A program made the position numbers and the translations under genes. A stretch of 64,000 nucleotides of DNA from an uncultured Candidatus Melainabacteria bacterium (lineage in GTDB: Bacteria > Cyanobacteriota > Vampirovibrionia > Gastranaerophilales > Gastranaerophilaceae), in assembly GCA_934754655.1 (NCBI GenBank), contig CAKVIC010000007.1, positions 34,160 through 98,159 on the forward strand, written 5' to 3'. Shown one piece after another: positions 16,386 through 25,338 of this stretch; positions within the stretch are counted from its first letter, which is position 1, and the number at the start of each line of letters is the position of its first letter. The notes below the pieces were generated by a model that was not told the origin of the DNA, did no database searches, and was given only the letters and a program-made list of their open reading frames with translations.

Positions 16386-17228
16386 ATGGAGATATTAAAT
16401 TTTATTTTTACATCAATAATGAAATTTATTACGACACATACCCCTTTTATAATGGGAATTATAGTAAATGCCATATTGATTGGCGTAATTTGTAAAGCAA
16501 TTGATTTATTTACAAATAAATTGGAAGCTGGTTTATTAACAAAACACCCAGATTCTTCTTTGATTAATTTGATGCCAATATGTAAAAAATTACTTAAAGC
16601 TATTGTTATATTTATTTTATTAGCGGGATTTTTACAAAGTTTTGGTTACAACGTATCATCATTAATAGCAGGTTTTGGAATTACCGGTTTAGCTGTTGGT
16701 TTTGCAGCTAAAGAAGCAATCGGAAATGTTTTTGGCTCAATTGGTTTATTGGGTGATAGGGTTTACAAAATAGGTGAATATATTTCATTTAATGGCTATG
16801 AAGGAACCGTTGAAAAAATCAATTTTCGCTCTACAACAATTAGAACTGTTGAAGGAATCGTGGTAAATGTTCCTAACAACGTATTAGCGAACGAAGAAAT
16901 AACTAATGTTTCACAAGCAAATCAACGCAGGATAGATATATCCGTTGATGTAGAATATGGAACTTCCGATGAAAAAATTGAACAAGCAAGAAATTTGTTA
17001 CTTGAAATCGCAAATGATAACAGTGAAATAAAGGCTGGTGCTATAGCTTTTATTGACGGTTTAGCTCCAAGTTCAATTGTGATAAGATTAGTTGCTTATA
17101 CAAATAAAACCTCTTGGGCTGATTTAACAATGGTTAAAAACGATGTTTATCGTGAAATAATTAAACGTTATAGAGAAAATGGTATTGAATTTGCATTTCC
17201 TTCTACAAGCGTTTATATGGCAAAATAA
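16386..17228 (+). CDS. Small-conductance mechanosensitive channel, MscS family
   Basis: 280 residues, about the length of E. coli MscS, with AAGGAG before the ATG. Three hydrophobic segments lie at about 17-37, 65-82 and 90-110. The pore helix SSLIAGFGITGLAVGFAAKEAIGN carries the glycine/alanine pattern of TM3. GDRVYKIGEYISFNGYEGTVEKINFRSTTIRT is the beta domain and VVNVPNNVLANEEITN the conserved signature. The C-terminal part forms the cytoplasmic vestibule. The protein sits in the inner membrane and releases solutes on hypo-osmotic shock. It is tightly spaced after nifS and 29 bp before the AsmA-like gene. Confidence 0.9.
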   Translation: MEILNFIFTSIMKFITTHTPFIMGIIVNAILIGVICKAIDLFTNKLEAGLLTKHPDSSLINLMPICKKLLKAIVIFILLAGFLQSFGYNVSSLIAGFGITGLAVGFAAKEAIGNVFGSIGLLGDRVYKIGEYISFNGYEGTVEKINFRSTTIRTVEGIVVNVPNNVLANEEITNVSQANQRRIDISVDVEYGTSDEKIEQARNLLLEIANDNSEIKAGAIAFIDGLAPSSIVIRLVAYTNKTSWADLTMVKNDVYREIIKRYRENGIEFAFPSTSVYMAK

Positions 17229-17257
17229 TTAGAGAAAGTATTAGTTAAGTTGTATCG

Positions 17258-20200
17258 ATGTTAGGATTAAAAAAGAAATATATATTATTTTTTGTTATTT
17301 TTTACACTATTTGGCTTTTTTTATTACCACTTTTTGTAACAAAAGCTATAGTTGTGTTCGCTAATAATTTTTCTCAAAATTCGAATTATGAAATCAAACT
17401 TGAAGCACCTAAAGTTCAACTTTCCGTTTTACCCATCATCAAATTTAATGCAAAATCAATCACGTTTTCTTCAAAAATTCAAAATCTTGACATTAATCTG
17501 CAAAATTTTGAAACAACAGTAAGATTGTTACCACTATTAAGTGGGTGCGTCAATATAAATTCAATAAAAACTGATAATTTAAAAGTAGTTGCAAATATCA
17601 AAGATGATATTTGGTTGGATAAAGATTTTTTCAAAAATCTTAAAAACACAAAAATTTTCTTTAACAGCATCTTAATAAATAAGTTTGATTTAATGTTATA
17701 TCAACAAAATGTTAATAAACCAATTTTATATAATGGTGAAAACTTTATTTTCAAAAAATCTAACCGATATATAAAACTTAATTTAATAAGTAAATTAGAT
17801 ATTGAAAATAATATTTCAAAAATTAATTTTAATTTATTTTTACCTAAAAATAACAAAATAAAAGACACTATTTTTGATATCGATGTAACAAATGTTAATA
17901 TAATGCCACTTAGGAATTATTTAAAATTTTATTTACCTAAAGATTTGACATCAATTCAAGGCTTAATTAATATTTCAGCAACAAAAGACGAATTAACAAT
18001 GAATGTTTTTAATGGCGCTGTTTTTATGAAAGATGTTGCAAAAACAATCATTTTACCAACGAAAACAGAGATAAAATCTAAATTTAAAATAAAAAAACAA
18101 TCTATAACATTTGATTCTGTAGACATAAAATCAAAAAATATTAATATTATTTTAAAAGGTAAAATTTCTGAATATTTTGGAAATTCAATGCCAAGCCTTA
18201 ATTTGAATGTTCAAATTAATAAATCTGAACTTGAAGACATAATAAAAGCTTTACCTGCTTTAAAATTTGAAGAAATAGATTTATACAAACTAAAAAAATA
18301 CAAATTTTATGGCAATGTTATCGGTAATATTAACATTAATGGACGCCTACCCGAGCCGGATATAACAGGAGATGTATATATTAAAGACGGAATTTTAACA
18401 AAACCAATTCCTAATACAACTTCTGGCGCTGTAATTAAACTACAGTTTTTAGGACGCGAAGTAAGCTTTGATGTTAATGTTCCGGCAGGTTTTAGAGAAC
18501 GTGTTTGGGTTAATGGAAATGTTGAATTATATAATGTTAAATATTCAAATTTATCAATAAAAAGTACAGAAAACGTAGATTTACATACAGCTGAAGTTGT
18601 TGTAAATCCACTACATGAAATTTTAAATTTTGTAATAGGCCCCGTGCCAATAATGGATATTCATGGCAAGGGAAATATTGATATGACCGTTAAAGGTAAT
18701 CGCAAAAATCCTCATGTTTGGGGCGAACTTAATTTTAAAAATGCTTCTGTAAAATTTCTCGATATGCCAGATTTAGAATTAATTAATACAGATGCAAAAC
18801 TCATCTTTAATGATACAGAGGCTGTTTTTACAAGTAAAAATGGAACTGTTAATTCTCATCCATTTTCTGTAAATGGAACATGCAATTTAAATGGAAAATT
18901 TGATTTTGATGTTAAATCTAATAATCAACCGACAGAAAAACTTTATAAAGCTTTAAAAACAACAACCTTAATACCTGATATAAAAAACATGTTGCCGGAT
19001 TTAAACTCCATAAAAGGCACAATGGACTTAAATTTAAAAGTTTATGGTTCAGTAAAATATATTGAAGATTTAGTTTTTAATAAAAACGCTTTCGCCGGTG
19101 GAATTATTGATATTAAAAATAATTTTATCAATTATCAAAATTTAGAGCTAAAAAATACAAATGGCAAAATTAAATTAGAAGGTAAAAATATTGAAGTTGA
19201 TATAAAATCTTTGATTAATAATTCCTTGATGTCAATTTTTGCCAAAATCAATGGTGATAAAGCTAACGCAATTATTAATATACCTAAATTTAACCCTAAT
19301 TTTATAATTAAAAATCTTGAAAAAAATCAGCAATATCTGCCATATATTTCACTTAACGCAAAATACAACGGAAATTTTAACAAAATTGAATATGAAAATC
19401 TTAATTGTGATATTAAAATTCTTGAATCAAATGAAAAATCACCAATAAAATTTTTATCAGGCAATATTTCAATATTAAATAATCAAATTAATATTAAAAA
19501 TTTGCAAGGATATGTTTTAAATAAAAACAATTCATTTTTTACAAACTTAAAAATTCAAAAAGCTTTCTCTGAAAAACCGATTGTTGATGGTAGTTTTAAT
19601 ATAAAAAGTCCTGACATAAGTGCTTTTAATCCAATATTGATGAGCAATATTATACCGAATAAAATTAAAAACATCGTTAAAAATTATGAATTAAATTACG
19701 GTAAGCTTGATGTACGCGCCAAAATTGACAAAAATAAAATGTTTTTAGATACAAACACTGAAGATATTAAATTTACATATATTCCACTAGAATTACCTGT
19801 AAACATTCTTAATGGCAATGTTCGCATAAGAAATAATGATTTAATTTTAACCAAAATAAATGTGTTAGCTGATAAAATGCCAATTCTAATAGATGGTACT
19901 ATTAACGATATTTTTAATAAAAGATTTTTTAATATTTATATAAATTCAAAACCTCAACAAGAATTTATTGATAAATTTATAAATAAAAATCAAGTATATC
20001 CTGTAAAAATTAAAGGCGATATTGTTTATTGGGTACGTTTAAAAGGTACAGCAAAAGATTATGATTTACGCGCAAATATTAATTTAAATAAGGATTCTAG
20101 TATATATCATTATGGTGCAATAATTGGTGATATTGAAAATTCTATTGAATTAAACTTAGATGCAACAATTTTAAACAATAATAACATTCGATTAAAAGAT

Positions 20201-21604
20201 TTTTCATATAATAAAATTATTAATTCTCAAAGTGGCAAAAAAACAAATTTAAATTTACTAAAATCAAAAGGAAATTTAAAAATTTTAAAAAATGACATTG
20301 AATTAAAAGATTTTTATATAAAAACATCTCACCCAACTGATGCAAGAATTTTCAATATTATTTTTGGAAAACCAAATATTAAAGATGGTCAATTTATATC
20401 AGATTTAAAATTAAATGGAAAATTATCAAATATGAAACTTCTTGGTGAATTTCATATTTTTGAAACGAATATTCCATTTTTTGATACCACAATGAAAAAT
20501 ATTGAATTGATTTTTGGCGAAAAAAATATCGCAATAAAATCAAAAGGTGAAGTTATGGGTAATGCCGTATCTCTAAATGCAATAATGAAAAATAAGCTAG
20601 TTCCACCTTATATTATAGAATCTGCTGTTATAAACACTAAAGACTTTGATTTAAATAGAATTGTTAACAAAATTAAAATCGCACAAATTGATAATATTTC
20701 TAATATTGAATCAACAGATTTATTTGATATAAGAAATTTAATATTTAATAACGTAAAACTTAATGCAGATAAAATTGAATTAAGAAATTTACAGGCAAAC
20801 AATGTAAAAGCATCTGCTAGCCTTAATTCAAAAGGAATTTTAGAAGTTGATAAATTTAGATTTGATATTGCAGATGGTTCGTTGAATGGCAAGTATAAAT
20901 TTAATTTTAATAACAACAAAATGAATTTTGCTCTTAATGCAAAAGATATAAACGCGAATGATATTGCAAACGCATTGTTTGATTTAAATAACCAAATTTA
21001 TGGTGATTTAACCGGTAGTATTGATATTGCTTGTAGCGGTGTAGATTTCAGACATTGCATGCAAACTCTTAGTGGAAGCACAATGTTTAATGTCAAAAAT
21101 GGAAGAATGCCCAAATTAGGTTCATTGGAATACTTACTAAAAGCCGGAAATCTACTAAAAGGTGGCATAACAAGTATATCAATAAACAGCGTAATTGATA
21201 TTATTACCCCATTAAAAACAGGGGAATTTTCAGATATTTATGGAGTTATTAATATAAAAAAAGGAATTGCTGACGATATTGAAATAGCAACAAAAGGCAA
21301 AGATTTAAGCTTATTTATAGGTGGAACTTATGATTTTGCGACTTCTGATGCAGAAATGGAAGTTTTAGGTATGCTCTCTAGAAAAATTTCGACCTTATTT
21401 GGTCCAGTTGGAAATCTTTCTATAAATACCTTATTTAATGTTATTCCAGGGATTGATTTAGCAAAATCAAATACAATATTAGAGCATATAAATAAAATAC
21501 CGGGGATTGAATTTTCAAACAAAGATTTTCGAAAATTTGTAGCTGAAATCAAAGGTAATATCAATGGTGATAATTATGTAAAAAGTTTTCGTTGGCTAAA
21601 TTAA
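17258..21604 (+). CDS. Very large AsmA/TamB-like envelope protein
   Basis: 1448 residues. One N-terminal membrane helix (about 8-30, ILFFVIFYTIWLFLLPLFV) is followed by a long, repetitive beta-strand chain rich in isoleucine, asparagine and lysine, the pattern of AsmA-like proteins. Repeated units such as GDIVYWVRLKGTAKDYDLRA, SPDISAFNP and LNGKYKFNF alternate strand and turn. The C-terminal AsmA-type region (about 1230-1448) includes GDLTGSIDIACSGVD, NVKNGRMPKLG and GGTYDFATSDAEM. Family members form hydrophobic grooves that bridge inner and outer membrane for phospholipid transport, which fits a diderm envelope. It follows mscS closely, and no terminator is evident after it. Confidence 0.75.
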   Translation: MLGLKKKYILFFVIFYTIWLFLLPLFVTKAIVVFANNFSQNSNYEIKLEAPKVQLSVLPIIKFNAKSITFSSKIQNLDINLQNFETTVRLLPLLSGCVNINSIKTDNLKVVANIKDDIWLDKDFFKNLKNTKIFFNSILINKFDLMLYQQNVNKPILYNGENFIFKKSNRYIKLNLISKLDIENNISKINFNLFLPKNNKIKDTIFDIDVTNVNIMPLRNYLKFYLPKDLTSIQGLINISATKDELTMNVFNGAVFMKDVAKTIILPTKTEIKSKFKIKKQSITFDSVDIKSKNINIILKGKISEYFGNSMPSLNLNVQINKSELEDIIKALPALKFEEIDLYKLKKYKFYGNVIGNININGRLPEPDITGDVYIKDGILTKPIPNTTSGAVIKLQFLGREVSFDVNVPAGFRERVWVNGNVELYNVKYSNLSIKSTENVDLHTAEVVVNPLHEILNFVIGPVPIMDIHGKGNIDMTVKGNRKNPHVWGELNFKNASVKFLDMPDLELINTDAKLIFNDTEAVFTSKNGTVNSHPFSVNGTCNLNGKFDFDVKSNNQPTEKLYKALKTTTLIPDIKNMLPDLNSIKGTMDLNLKVYGSVKYIEDLVFNKNAFAGGIIDIKNNFINYQNLELKNTNGKIKLEGKNIEVDIKSLINNSLMSIFAKINGDKANAIINIPKFNPNFIIKNLEKNQQYLPYISLNAKYNGNFNKIEYENLNCDIKILESNEKSPIKFLSGNISILNNQINIKNLQGYVLNKNNSFFTNLKIQKAFSEKPIVDGSFNIKSPDISAFNPILMSNIIPNKIKNIVKNYELNYGKLDVRAKIDKNKMFLDTNTEDIKFTYIPLELPVNILNGNVRIRNNDLILTKINVLADKMPILIDGTINDIFNKRFFNIYINSKPQQEFIDKFINKNQVYPVKIKGDIVYWVRLKGTAKDYDLRANINLNKDSSIYHYGAIIGDIENSIELNLDATILNNNNIRLKDFSYNKIINSQSGKKTNLNLLKSKGNLKILKNDIELKDFYIKTSHPTDARIFNIIFGKPNIKDGQFISDLKLNGKLSNMKLLGEFHIFETNIPFFDTTMKNIELIFGEKNIAIKSKGEVMGNAVSLNAIMKNKLVPPYIIESAVINTKDFDLNRIVNKIKIAQIDNISNIESTDLFDIRNLIFNNVKLNADKIELRNLQANNVKASASLNSKGILEVDKFRFDIADGSLNGKYKFNFNNNKMNFALNAKDINANDIANALFDLNNQIYGDLTGSIDIACSGVDFRHCMQTLSGSTMFNVKNGRMPKLGSLEYLLKAGNLLKGGITSISINSVIDIITPLKTGEFSDIYGVINIKKGIADDIEIATKGKDLSLFIGGTYDFATSDAEMEVLGMLSRKISTLFGPVGNLSINTLFNVIPGIDLAKSNTILEHINKIPGIEFSNKDFRKFVAEIKGNINGDNYVKSFRWLN

Positions 21605-21671
21605 TTTAAATTGAATATTAATTATTTATATGCTATATTGTTATCAAGAGGAGCAACCCAACTTTTAACAA

Positions 21672-21702
21672 TTGACTTTGTTTAAAATATCACTAATAAT
21701 AT
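21672..21702 (+). promoter_or_regulatory. Probable sigma-70-type promoter for the small gene at 21728
   Basis: TTGACT at 21672-21677 is followed by TAATAA/TAATAT at a 16-19 bp spacing, 26-30 bp before the ATG. The AAAGGGAG ribosome-binding site lies between. Confidence 0.45.
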
Positions 21703-21727
21703 TAAATCGGTAAAAAGGGAGATTCAA

Positions 21728-21976
21728 ATGAATTTATTAAATAGAATGAAAGAATTTGAAGGTCAGTATGTATTTTTGCGCTGGGCAACCGGTGCTGAAT
21801 ACGGTAAAGTAATCTTAGTTGGCGATGATTTTATTGAATTTAATATAATAGATGTTGACACGATGGAATATAGAGAAACTGTTATTGTGAACTCATCATT
21901 AATATTAGAAGCAATATATGGTGGTTCAGATGTTTCTCGTATTTTAGCTGAAATATCCTCTATGATTGATTCATAG
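21728..21976 (+). CDS. Small conserved-looking protein with Sm-like strand pattern
   Basis: 82 residues with AAAGGGAG before the ATG. I cannot assign it to a named family. After a short helix (NLLNRMKEFEGQ) come several strands: YVFLRWATGAEYGKVILVGD, DFIEFNIIDVDTMEYRETV and IVNSSLILEAIYGG, then a short C-terminal helix. A GxV-strand, a VGDDFIEF strand and a VNSSLI strand are reminiscent of Sm/Hfq-type barrels, a weak fold-level impression. There is no signal peptide, so it is probably cytoplasmic. It lies alone between the AsmA-like gene and the ribosomal L10 leader and has its own promoter-like sequence. Confidence 0.55.
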   Translation: MNLLNRMKEFEGQYVFLRWATGAEYGKVILVGDDFIEFNIIDVDTMEYRETVIVNSSLILEAIYGGSDVSRILAEISSMIDS

Positions 21977-22021
21977 CAGTGTCCTTGGGATGTAATTTAT
22001 TTAACAATTCTTAAAAAAGAG

Positions 22022-22049
22022 TTGACAATATAGCTTTATTTAGTATTAT
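22022..22049 (+). promoter_or_regulatory. Sigma-70-type promoter of rplJ-rplL
   Basis: TTGACA (22022-22027), 16 bp, TATTAT (22044-22049), about 180 bp before the rplJ start. Confidence 0.7.
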
Positions 22050-22054
22050 AGTCT

Positions 22055-22187
22055 TGTAATCGCAGACAGTTAGTACTCAATAGAGTTTAATTCGCTAGAG
22101 CTAACCGAGATTTAACTAGCTATAGAATAGTCAGAAATTTGTAGTAATAGTAGATTTTGCGATTATAAAGATTGCGAAATCTTTTTT
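22055..22187 (+). ncRNA. L10 leader with an intrinsic terminator (attenuator-like)
   Basis: A long untranslated leader precedes rplJ. It ends in a stem at 22152-22163 with 22171-22182 (AGATTTTGCGAT with ATTGCGAAATCT, 12 bp with two G-U pairs) followed by six T, which is terminator form. L10 leaders are known to bind the L10-L12 complex and repress their own operon. A terminator inside the leader suggests control by premature termination. I did not verify the kink-turn of the family model. Confidence 0.55.
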
Positions 22188-22232
22188 AGTATACAAACAG
22201 GTCGAAAAAACACATATATAAAGGAGCAAAAA

Positions 22233-22754
22233 ATGTCAACAAAAGCTTTTAAAAACGACAAAGTTTCTCTTATTAAAGAGAAAATTGATAAGGCTCAAGT
22301 TGCAATTGTTACTGATTACAAAGGCTTAACCGTTGAAGAAATCACAAAATTAAGAAGATCACTTCAAAAAGACGGTGGCGATTATATGGTTACAAAAAAT
22401 ACATTGGCTAAAATTGCTATCAAAGGAACACCTTATGAAGTATTAGCTGATTCAATGAAAGGACCTATCGCTATTGCATTCGGTTTTGAAGATCAAGTAG
22501 CACCTGCAAAAGCTTTATCTAACTTCATAAAAGAAGTTAAAAAAGGTGAAATTTTAGCTGCAGCTATGGACGGAAATCTACTTTCTGCATCAGAAGCTAA
22601 GGCTCTTGCAAATCTGCCTTCAAAAGCAGAACTTTACGCAAAAATGCTTGGATGTATCAATTCACCTGCATCTGGCATTACAAACTCTGTCAACGCAGTT
22701 ATGTCATCTCTTGTTAGAGCAATTGCGGCTGTTAGAGATCAAAAAACAGCATAA
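22233..22754 (+). CDS. rplJ: 50S ribosomal protein L10
   Basis: 173 residues, standard length, with AAAGGAG before the ATG. The protein anchors the L7/L12 stalk on 23S rRNA. The N-terminal RNA-binding domain shows VAIVTDYKGLTVEEITKLR, MVTKNTLAKIA and PIAIAF. The C-terminal helix that binds L7/L12 dimers ends VRAIAAVRDQK. rplL follows after 76 bp. Regulation by its own leader upstream is likely. The usual rplK-rplA upstream genes are absent here, where a small unknown gene precedes it. Confidence 0.95.
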   Translation: MSTKAFKNDKVSLIKEKIDKAQVAIVTDYKGLTVEEITKLRRSLQKDGGDYMVTKNTLAKIAIKGTPYEVLADSMKGPIAIAFGFEDQVAPAKALSNFIKEVKKGEILAAAMDGNLLSASEAKALANLPSKAELYAKMLGCINSPASGITNSVNAVMSSLVRAIAAVRDQKTA

Positions 22755-22830
22755 GATTTATGCAATATGTGCTTAGGCACAAACAAAAAAAGTAATACAA
22801 ACTACAACAAAGAATAAAAAGGAGAAAATC

Positions 22831-23205
22831 ATGAGTGTAGAATCTATTTTAGAATCAATTGAAAAATTAACTTTATTGGAAGCTGCTGAATTAGTAAAAG
22901 CTATGGAAGAAAAATTCGGCGTATCTGCTGCTGCTCCTGTAGCTGTTGCTGCTGCTCCTGCTGCAGCTGCTGCTCCTGCTGAAGACGAAGCTTCTGAAGT
23001 TAACGTTATTTTAGCATCAGTTCCAGCTGATAAGAAAATTGCAGTTCTTAAAGAAGTAAGAGCTATCACTGGTTTAGGCTTGAAAGAAGCTAAAGATTTA
23101 GTTGATGGTGCTCCAAAAGCAATTAAAGAAGGTGCTAAAAAAGAAGATGCTGAAGCTATCAAAAAACAACTTGAAGCTGCTGGCGCAACTGTTGAAATTA
23201 AGTAA
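22831..23205 (+). CDS. rplL: 50S ribosomal protein L7/L12
   Basis: 124 residues, with AAGGAG upstream. It forms the mobile stalk that recruits translation GTPases. The N-terminal dimerisation domain (about 1-32), an alanine- and proline-rich hinge (about 34-52) and the C-terminal globular domain (EVNVILASVPADKKIAVLKE, GLGLKEAKDLVDGAPK) are all present. A long terminator comes right after, and the next gene, malQ, is on the other strand, so rpoBC does not follow as it does in most bacteria. Confidence 0.95.
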   Translation: MSVESILESIEKLTLLEAAELVKAMEEKFGVSAAAPVAVAAAPAAAAAPAEDEASEVNVILASVPADKKIAVLKEVRAITGLGLKEAKDLVDGAPKAIKEGAKKEDAEAIKKQLEAAGATVEIK

Positions 23206-23221
23206 TTTAATTTATACTAAC

Positions 23222-23269
23222 AAAATTTTAAACCTCTGGTGGTATATTCTGCTAGAGGTTTAAAATTTT
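23222..23269 (+). terminator. Terminator of rplJ-rplL
   Basis: AAAATTTTAAACCTCT and AGAGGTTTAAAATTTT form a 16-bp stem, and T residues follow. Confidence 0.85.
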
Positions 23270-23285
23270 TCTAAATTTATGCATA

Positions 23286-23325
23286 AAAAAGCCACTCTGC
23301 AAATTTATTATCAGAATGGCTTTTT
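23286..23325 (-). terminator. Terminator of malQ
   Basis: AAAAAGCCACTCTG pairs with CAGAATGGCTTTTT (one G-U or mismatch position). On the minus strand it lies just after the malQ stop and ends in a T run. Confidence 0.75.
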
Positions 23326-23335
23326 AATATTTTAA

Positions 23336-25189
23336 CTACGCACTAAGCTTTTCTATTAAAATTGCATGTTTTGTTGCAAATTCTTTTCCTCTTGCAATAA
23401 TTGCAGCTTTTAATATAGCTTCAATATCAATTTTTGAATGTTCTTCAAAATTATTTGGTAATCTTAAAGACCAATTTTTATCCCCAGAAGTTCCCGGAGT
23501 GTTATATGTTTCATTAATTTGATAATAATCAGTAAAAAAGATTTGAACATTTTTAGCTTTTGAAGCAAATAATTCAGTAAGTTTTACAAAAGTCAAATAA
23601 TCTTTATCTTGAGTCAGTCTTACAATAATATCGTCTTTATTTTCGCATTCTGCAAATAAATCCTCAACAAGATTTTTTGCATGTAAATATCCTGTATGAG
23701 TATTTATCATACTTTCAGACCATTGTTCAATTGGATTATTATCATGAGTTCCAACCATTGTCCAAACATTTTCTGTAATATTTTTACAACGATATGGGTG
23801 TTCTGGAATTTCAGGAAGCACAAATTGCGTCAAGCGCATACCTTGCAATCCGTATTTTTCCATAACAGCAGCCACAGGATTTGTTAGAGTTCCCAAATCC
23901 TCACAAACTATTGAATCTTTGTTTAAACCACAATCTTTTGCAGCACCTATAACAATTTTTTCAATAAATCTGCCATATAATTTAATTTGTTCTTCACTTA
24001 AAGTTTTAACACGTTTTTCTTTATCAGATTCAAGACTCATATCTAAATCATTTATAGTTGCGATTGCATATTTAGAAAGTTCAGGATGCTCAGGTGATGA
24101 ATACAATCTACCTGCACCTTCTGAAGGCATAGGCTTTTTACCAACCTTATAAACCCAAGGGTCAATTAATCCTACAATGTGGTCGATTCTTACACCACCA
24201 GGATTTTCCTTAAACATTTTTTTGTATAAATTTTTCATCAAAACGCCACCTTCGCCCAAAGAGCCGTCTTTTTTGAATAATTTTTCAGGATTCATAACAG
24301 GAAATCCCCAAGCTTGACCATTTTTAGAAAAATAATCCGGTGGGCAACCTAAAAACCACCCTTCTAAAAATAATGCTTGATAAGCCCAAGCATCTCTATC
24401 AGAGAATGCAACTTGCCTATCCGCAATCATTTTAATATTATGTTTTAATGCAATTTTTTTAGTTTCTTCATTTTGTTTTTCAAGAACAAATTGACAGAAT
24501 TTATAAAAATCTATTTCATCTGAATATTTAGATTTAATTTCATCAATTCGTTTTTGATAAATTTTTCTTTCATCATCAGTTTTAGGATTCGTAAGATTTT
24601 TATCAATTTCGTTTTTCCAAACATACCAAGAATCATTGCCATTTTCAATCGCAAGAGCTTCGTATAAAGAATCATTATCAAGCCAATTTGAATTATCTTT
24701 TTTAAATTTTTCAAACTCTTTTTTAAACAATTTAGTTTGTTTAAAATTTGCCCAAGCTTCTTTTAACGCAACATTTTGAACATTACTAATATAAGTGTAC
24801 GCAGTACGTCCTTGATTTTGATTAGGATTTTCTCTTACTATTCGCTTAAAAGTTTCTAAAGACAAAATTTCACCCCAATTTTTTTCTGTAAGTTGTTTTA
24901 AATCAATAAACAAAGTATTTCCAGAAAAAATAGTTCCACAATAAGGTGATGAATCTGAAATTTTTGTTTTTCCAGCTGGTCCAAGCTGTATTGCGTTAAA
25001 TACTTTAGAGGCTGATTCAATTAATTTATGTCCTGCTGTCGAATTATAACTCCCAAAACCCGTATCTTCGCCATTTTCAGCAGGGAAACTACTACCATGT
25101 ATTATTAACGCTAAGTTTTCTTTGCCAAGTGCTTTTAAAGCATCCTTAATGACTTTTGTGTCATTTTTTTTGCACATTAAACAAACCAT
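23336..25189 (-). CDS. malQ: 4-alpha-glucanotransferase (GH77, amylomaltase)
   Basis: 617 residues from the ATG at 25189, which has AAGGAG at the right distance; the reading frame extends 14 codons further up without a site. GH77 enzymes move alpha-1,4-glucan segments between maltodextrins and glucose. GGVRIDHIVGL holds the nucleophile aspartate, CEDLGTLTNPVAAVMEKYGL the acid/base glutamate region, and VGTHDNNPIEQW the third catalytic aspartate. Near the C-terminus NTPGTSGDKNWSLRLP matches the family's NxPGT motif. The enzyme is cytoplasmic, for glycogen or maltodextrin metabolism. It is a single gene bounded by a terminator at its end and a divergent-free gap upstream. Confidence 0.9.
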   Translation of the reverse strand: MVCLMCKKNDTKVIKDALKALGKENLALIIHGSSFPAENGEDTGFGSYNSTAGHKLIESASKVFNAIQLGPAGKTKISDSSPYCGTIFSGNTLFIDLKQLTEKNWGEILSLETFKRIVRENPNQNQGRTAYTYISNVQNVALKEAWANFKQTKLFKKEFEKFKKDNSNWLDNDSLYEALAIENGNDSWYVWKNEIDKNLTNPKTDDERKIYQKRIDEIKSKYSDEIDFYKFCQFVLEKQNEETKKIALKHNIKMIADRQVAFSDRDAWAYQALFLEGWFLGCPPDYFSKNGQAWGFPVMNPEKLFKKDGSLGEGGVLMKNLYKKMFKENPGGVRIDHIVGLIDPWVYKVGKKPMPSEGAGRLYSSPEHPELSKYAIATINDLDMSLESDKEKRVKTLSEEQIKLYGRFIEKIVIGAAKDCGLNKDSIVCEDLGTLTNPVAAVMEKYGLQGMRLTQFVLPEIPEHPYRCKNITENVWTMVGTHDNNPIEQWSESMINTHTGYLHAKNLVEDLFAECENKDDIIVRLTQDKDYLTFVKLTELFASKAKNVQIFFTDYYQINETYNTPGTSGDKNWSLRLPNNFEEHSKIDIEAILKAAIIARGKEFATKHAILIEKLSA

Positions 25190-25282
25190 ATTATTACTCC
25201 TTCTTCTTATTTTCATTATTGAGTGTAACATCCTAAAAAACTTATTTCAACAGTATTGTAATCTTTTTTAATAAAGAATAAA

Positions 25283-25315
25283 AACGCGGTCGTGGCAATA
25301 TGCCACGACCGCGTT
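25283..25315 (-). terminator. Terminator of the acetyl-CoA synthetase gene
   Basis: AACGCGGTCGTGGCA and TGCCACGACCGCGTT form a perfect 15-bp stem around three bases. On the minus strand it is followed by TTTATTC, 20-odd bases after the stop of the gene ending at 25339. Confidence 0.85.
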
Positions 25316-25338
25316 ACTTATTAATTTTACATTATATC

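Noticed and set aside
22773..23162. 129-codon minus frame opposite rplL
   Set aside because: It is an alanine- and serine-rich shadow of the rplL hinge codons; rplL itself is certain.
25283..25315. Inverted repeat considered as an insertion-sequence end
   Set aside because: It is a 15-bp stem with a 3-base loop right after a stop codon, followed by T residues, so it fits a terminator better; no transposase is in the window.
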